From NCBI GenBank assembly GCA_029262115.1, contig JAJCZZ010000031.1, forward strand, positions 62,001-126,000: 64,000 bases of DNA, read 5' to 3'. This document shows, in pieces, positions 63,403-64,000 of this stretch; within the stretch, counting starts at the first letter, position 1, and each line of letters starts with the position of its first letter. The notes under the pieces were generated by a model. The model was not told the origin of the DNA, did no database searches, and worked only from the letters and a program-made list of their open reading frames with translations. Position numbers and translations under genes: made by a program. This DNA is from Gemmatimonadota bacterium (GTDB lineage Bacteria > Gemmatimonadota > Gemmatimonadetes > Longimicrobiales > Gaopeijiaceae).

Positions 63403-64000
63403 GTTGCTGCGGCTGCGCTTCGATACCTCATCGAGCAGCCGGAGTTCTTCCGCCGTCAGCGCCGACATACCCTCAGCGCTGATCTTGTCGAGGACGGCAT
63501 CCACACGGTCGAGTAGCACCCGCTCGTCATCCGCGCCCCGGACGTCTGCCTTTGCGACCCGCCGCTCCGCTCGCTCTTCCCTCGGCACGATGGCGAGTCG
63601 CCGCCGCGGCGTGGCTCGCTTCGTGAGCGTCACAGGCCTCCGGCGTCCGGGACGCCAATCGCTCTTCAAATATGCGAACCCGGCCGCGAGGCCCCCCAGG
63701 TGCGCGAAGTGGGCCACGCCCCCGCCCCCGGAACCGGGATCGGACAGAGCACTCACCAAGCTGACGACGAACAGGAAGCCAACGAGCCACTTCGCCTTCA
63801 CGGGAAAGATGCCCCACACGTAGATCGGCGCGTCGGGCCAGTTCATGGCGAAGGCGAGCATCACTCCGTAGACGGCCGCCGATGCTCCGACCACGGACGC
63901 CGGCAGGAAGAGATAGCTGAGCGCCACCCCACCCAATCCACAGATGAGATAGAACTTCAGGAACTCGCGCGAGCCCCACCGCCCCTCGAGGGGCGGGCCG
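63400..64000 (-). CDS. Rhomboid-family intramembrane serine protease (5' end outside window)
   Basis: The frame runs to the window's right edge, so the N-terminus is missing; the last bases read LEGRWGSREFLKFYLICGLGG, the typical rhomboid L1-TM segment. Catalytic Ser in VVGASAAVYGVMLAF (GxS) and His in FAHLGGLAAGFAYL. A cytoplasmic C-terminal ~70-residue tail (VDAVLDKISAEGMSALTAEE) resembles the DUF6576-type extension of Gemmatimonadota/Bacteroidota rhomboids. Cleaves membrane proteins within the bilayer. Confidence 0.9.
   Translation of the reverse strand, partial: GPPLEGRWGSREFLKFYLICGLGGVALSYLFLPASVVGASAAVYGVMLAFAMNWPDAPIYVWGIFPVKAKWLVGFLFVVSLVSALSDPGSGGGGVAHFAHLGGLAAGFAYLKSDWRPGRRRPVTLTKRATPRRRLAIVPREERAERRVAKADVRGADDERVLLDRVDAVLDKISAEGMSALTAEELRLLDEVSKRSRSN

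Overview
The window reads as a chromosomal segment of a high-GC, free-living Gram-negative bacterium. It most resembles Gemmatimonadota; this is an inference from gene content, because no rRNA or other marker gene is present. Supporting features are a PadR/ADOP-type permease pair, a DUF5916 outer-membrane protein, an LVIVD-repeat protein, an S46 dipeptidyl peptidase, a reaction-centre-type cytochrome c, a LysAC-like fusion, many lipoprotein signal peptides (L-x-G/A-C), and dense packing with 4-base start/stop overlaps. I saw no prophage, insertion sequence, CRISPR array, tRNA or rRNA.

Layout. 0-2 kb: an ATP-grasp ligase translationally coupled to a flavin (LLM) monooxygenase. 2-8 kb: recombination and housekeeping genes (ruvA behind a histidine kinase, ruvC and yebC) interspersed with a hydrolase, a methyltransferase, a DinB lipoprotein and a decayed RsbRD_N-type sensor fragment. 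8-14 kb: DUF5916 protein, PGRP amidase, M20 peptidase, dihaem cytochrome c. 14-16 kb: a structured inverted-repeat element, then a LytS/LytTR two-component pair. 16-19.4 kb: ADOP permease and PadR repressor with a readable promoter/operator. 19.4-25 kb: cyclase, DUF2911 lipoprotein, and a coupled S10 peptidase - threonine dehydrogenase - KBL operon (threonine to glycine plus acetyl-CoA). 25-30 kb: VOC protein, hydrolase, a His-rich EF-hand protein and an LVIVD surface protein. 30-33 kb: a lone receiver coupled to PEP carboxylase. 33.3-38.2 kb: a coupled ECF sigma / anti-sigma / TonB receptor / lipoprotein operon. 38.2-39.7 kb: a decaying patch with a GH6 cellulase whose signal peptide is out of frame and a Cys-rich copper-protein remnant. 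39.7-43 kb: a LysAC-like fusion with a degenerate kinase half, and a cytoplasmic histidine kinase. 43-47 kb: small HTH regulator and membrane protein facing an amidohydrolase across tandem palindromes, then an M28 peptidase. 47-49.6 kb: GNAT, DinB, cupin, and a DUF6922/AbiEii-like pair in which the toxin looks internally deleted. 49.6-57 kb: TPP riboswitch-thiC, thioredoxin, EF-G-like GTPase, S46 peptidase. 57-63.3 kb: ArsR-TolC-MFP-RND-PII-like efflux operon with two matching AT-rich operators. 63.3-64 kb: rhomboid protease running off the right end.

How the genes fit together. The coherent units are the ArsR-controlled efflux operon, the ECF-controlled outer-membrane receptor operon, the peptide/threonine catabolic operon, thiC under TPP control, and PadR/ADOP. 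Many secreted peptidases and amidohydrolases suggest a scavenging, peptide-degrading lifestyle. The most unusual items are the probable loss of aspartate-kinase function in the LysAC fusion, the receiver-PEPC coupling, the His-ladder/EF-hand protein, the degenerate G4 motif in the EF-G paralogue, and several gene remnants too short or too broken to appear as ordinary ORFs.
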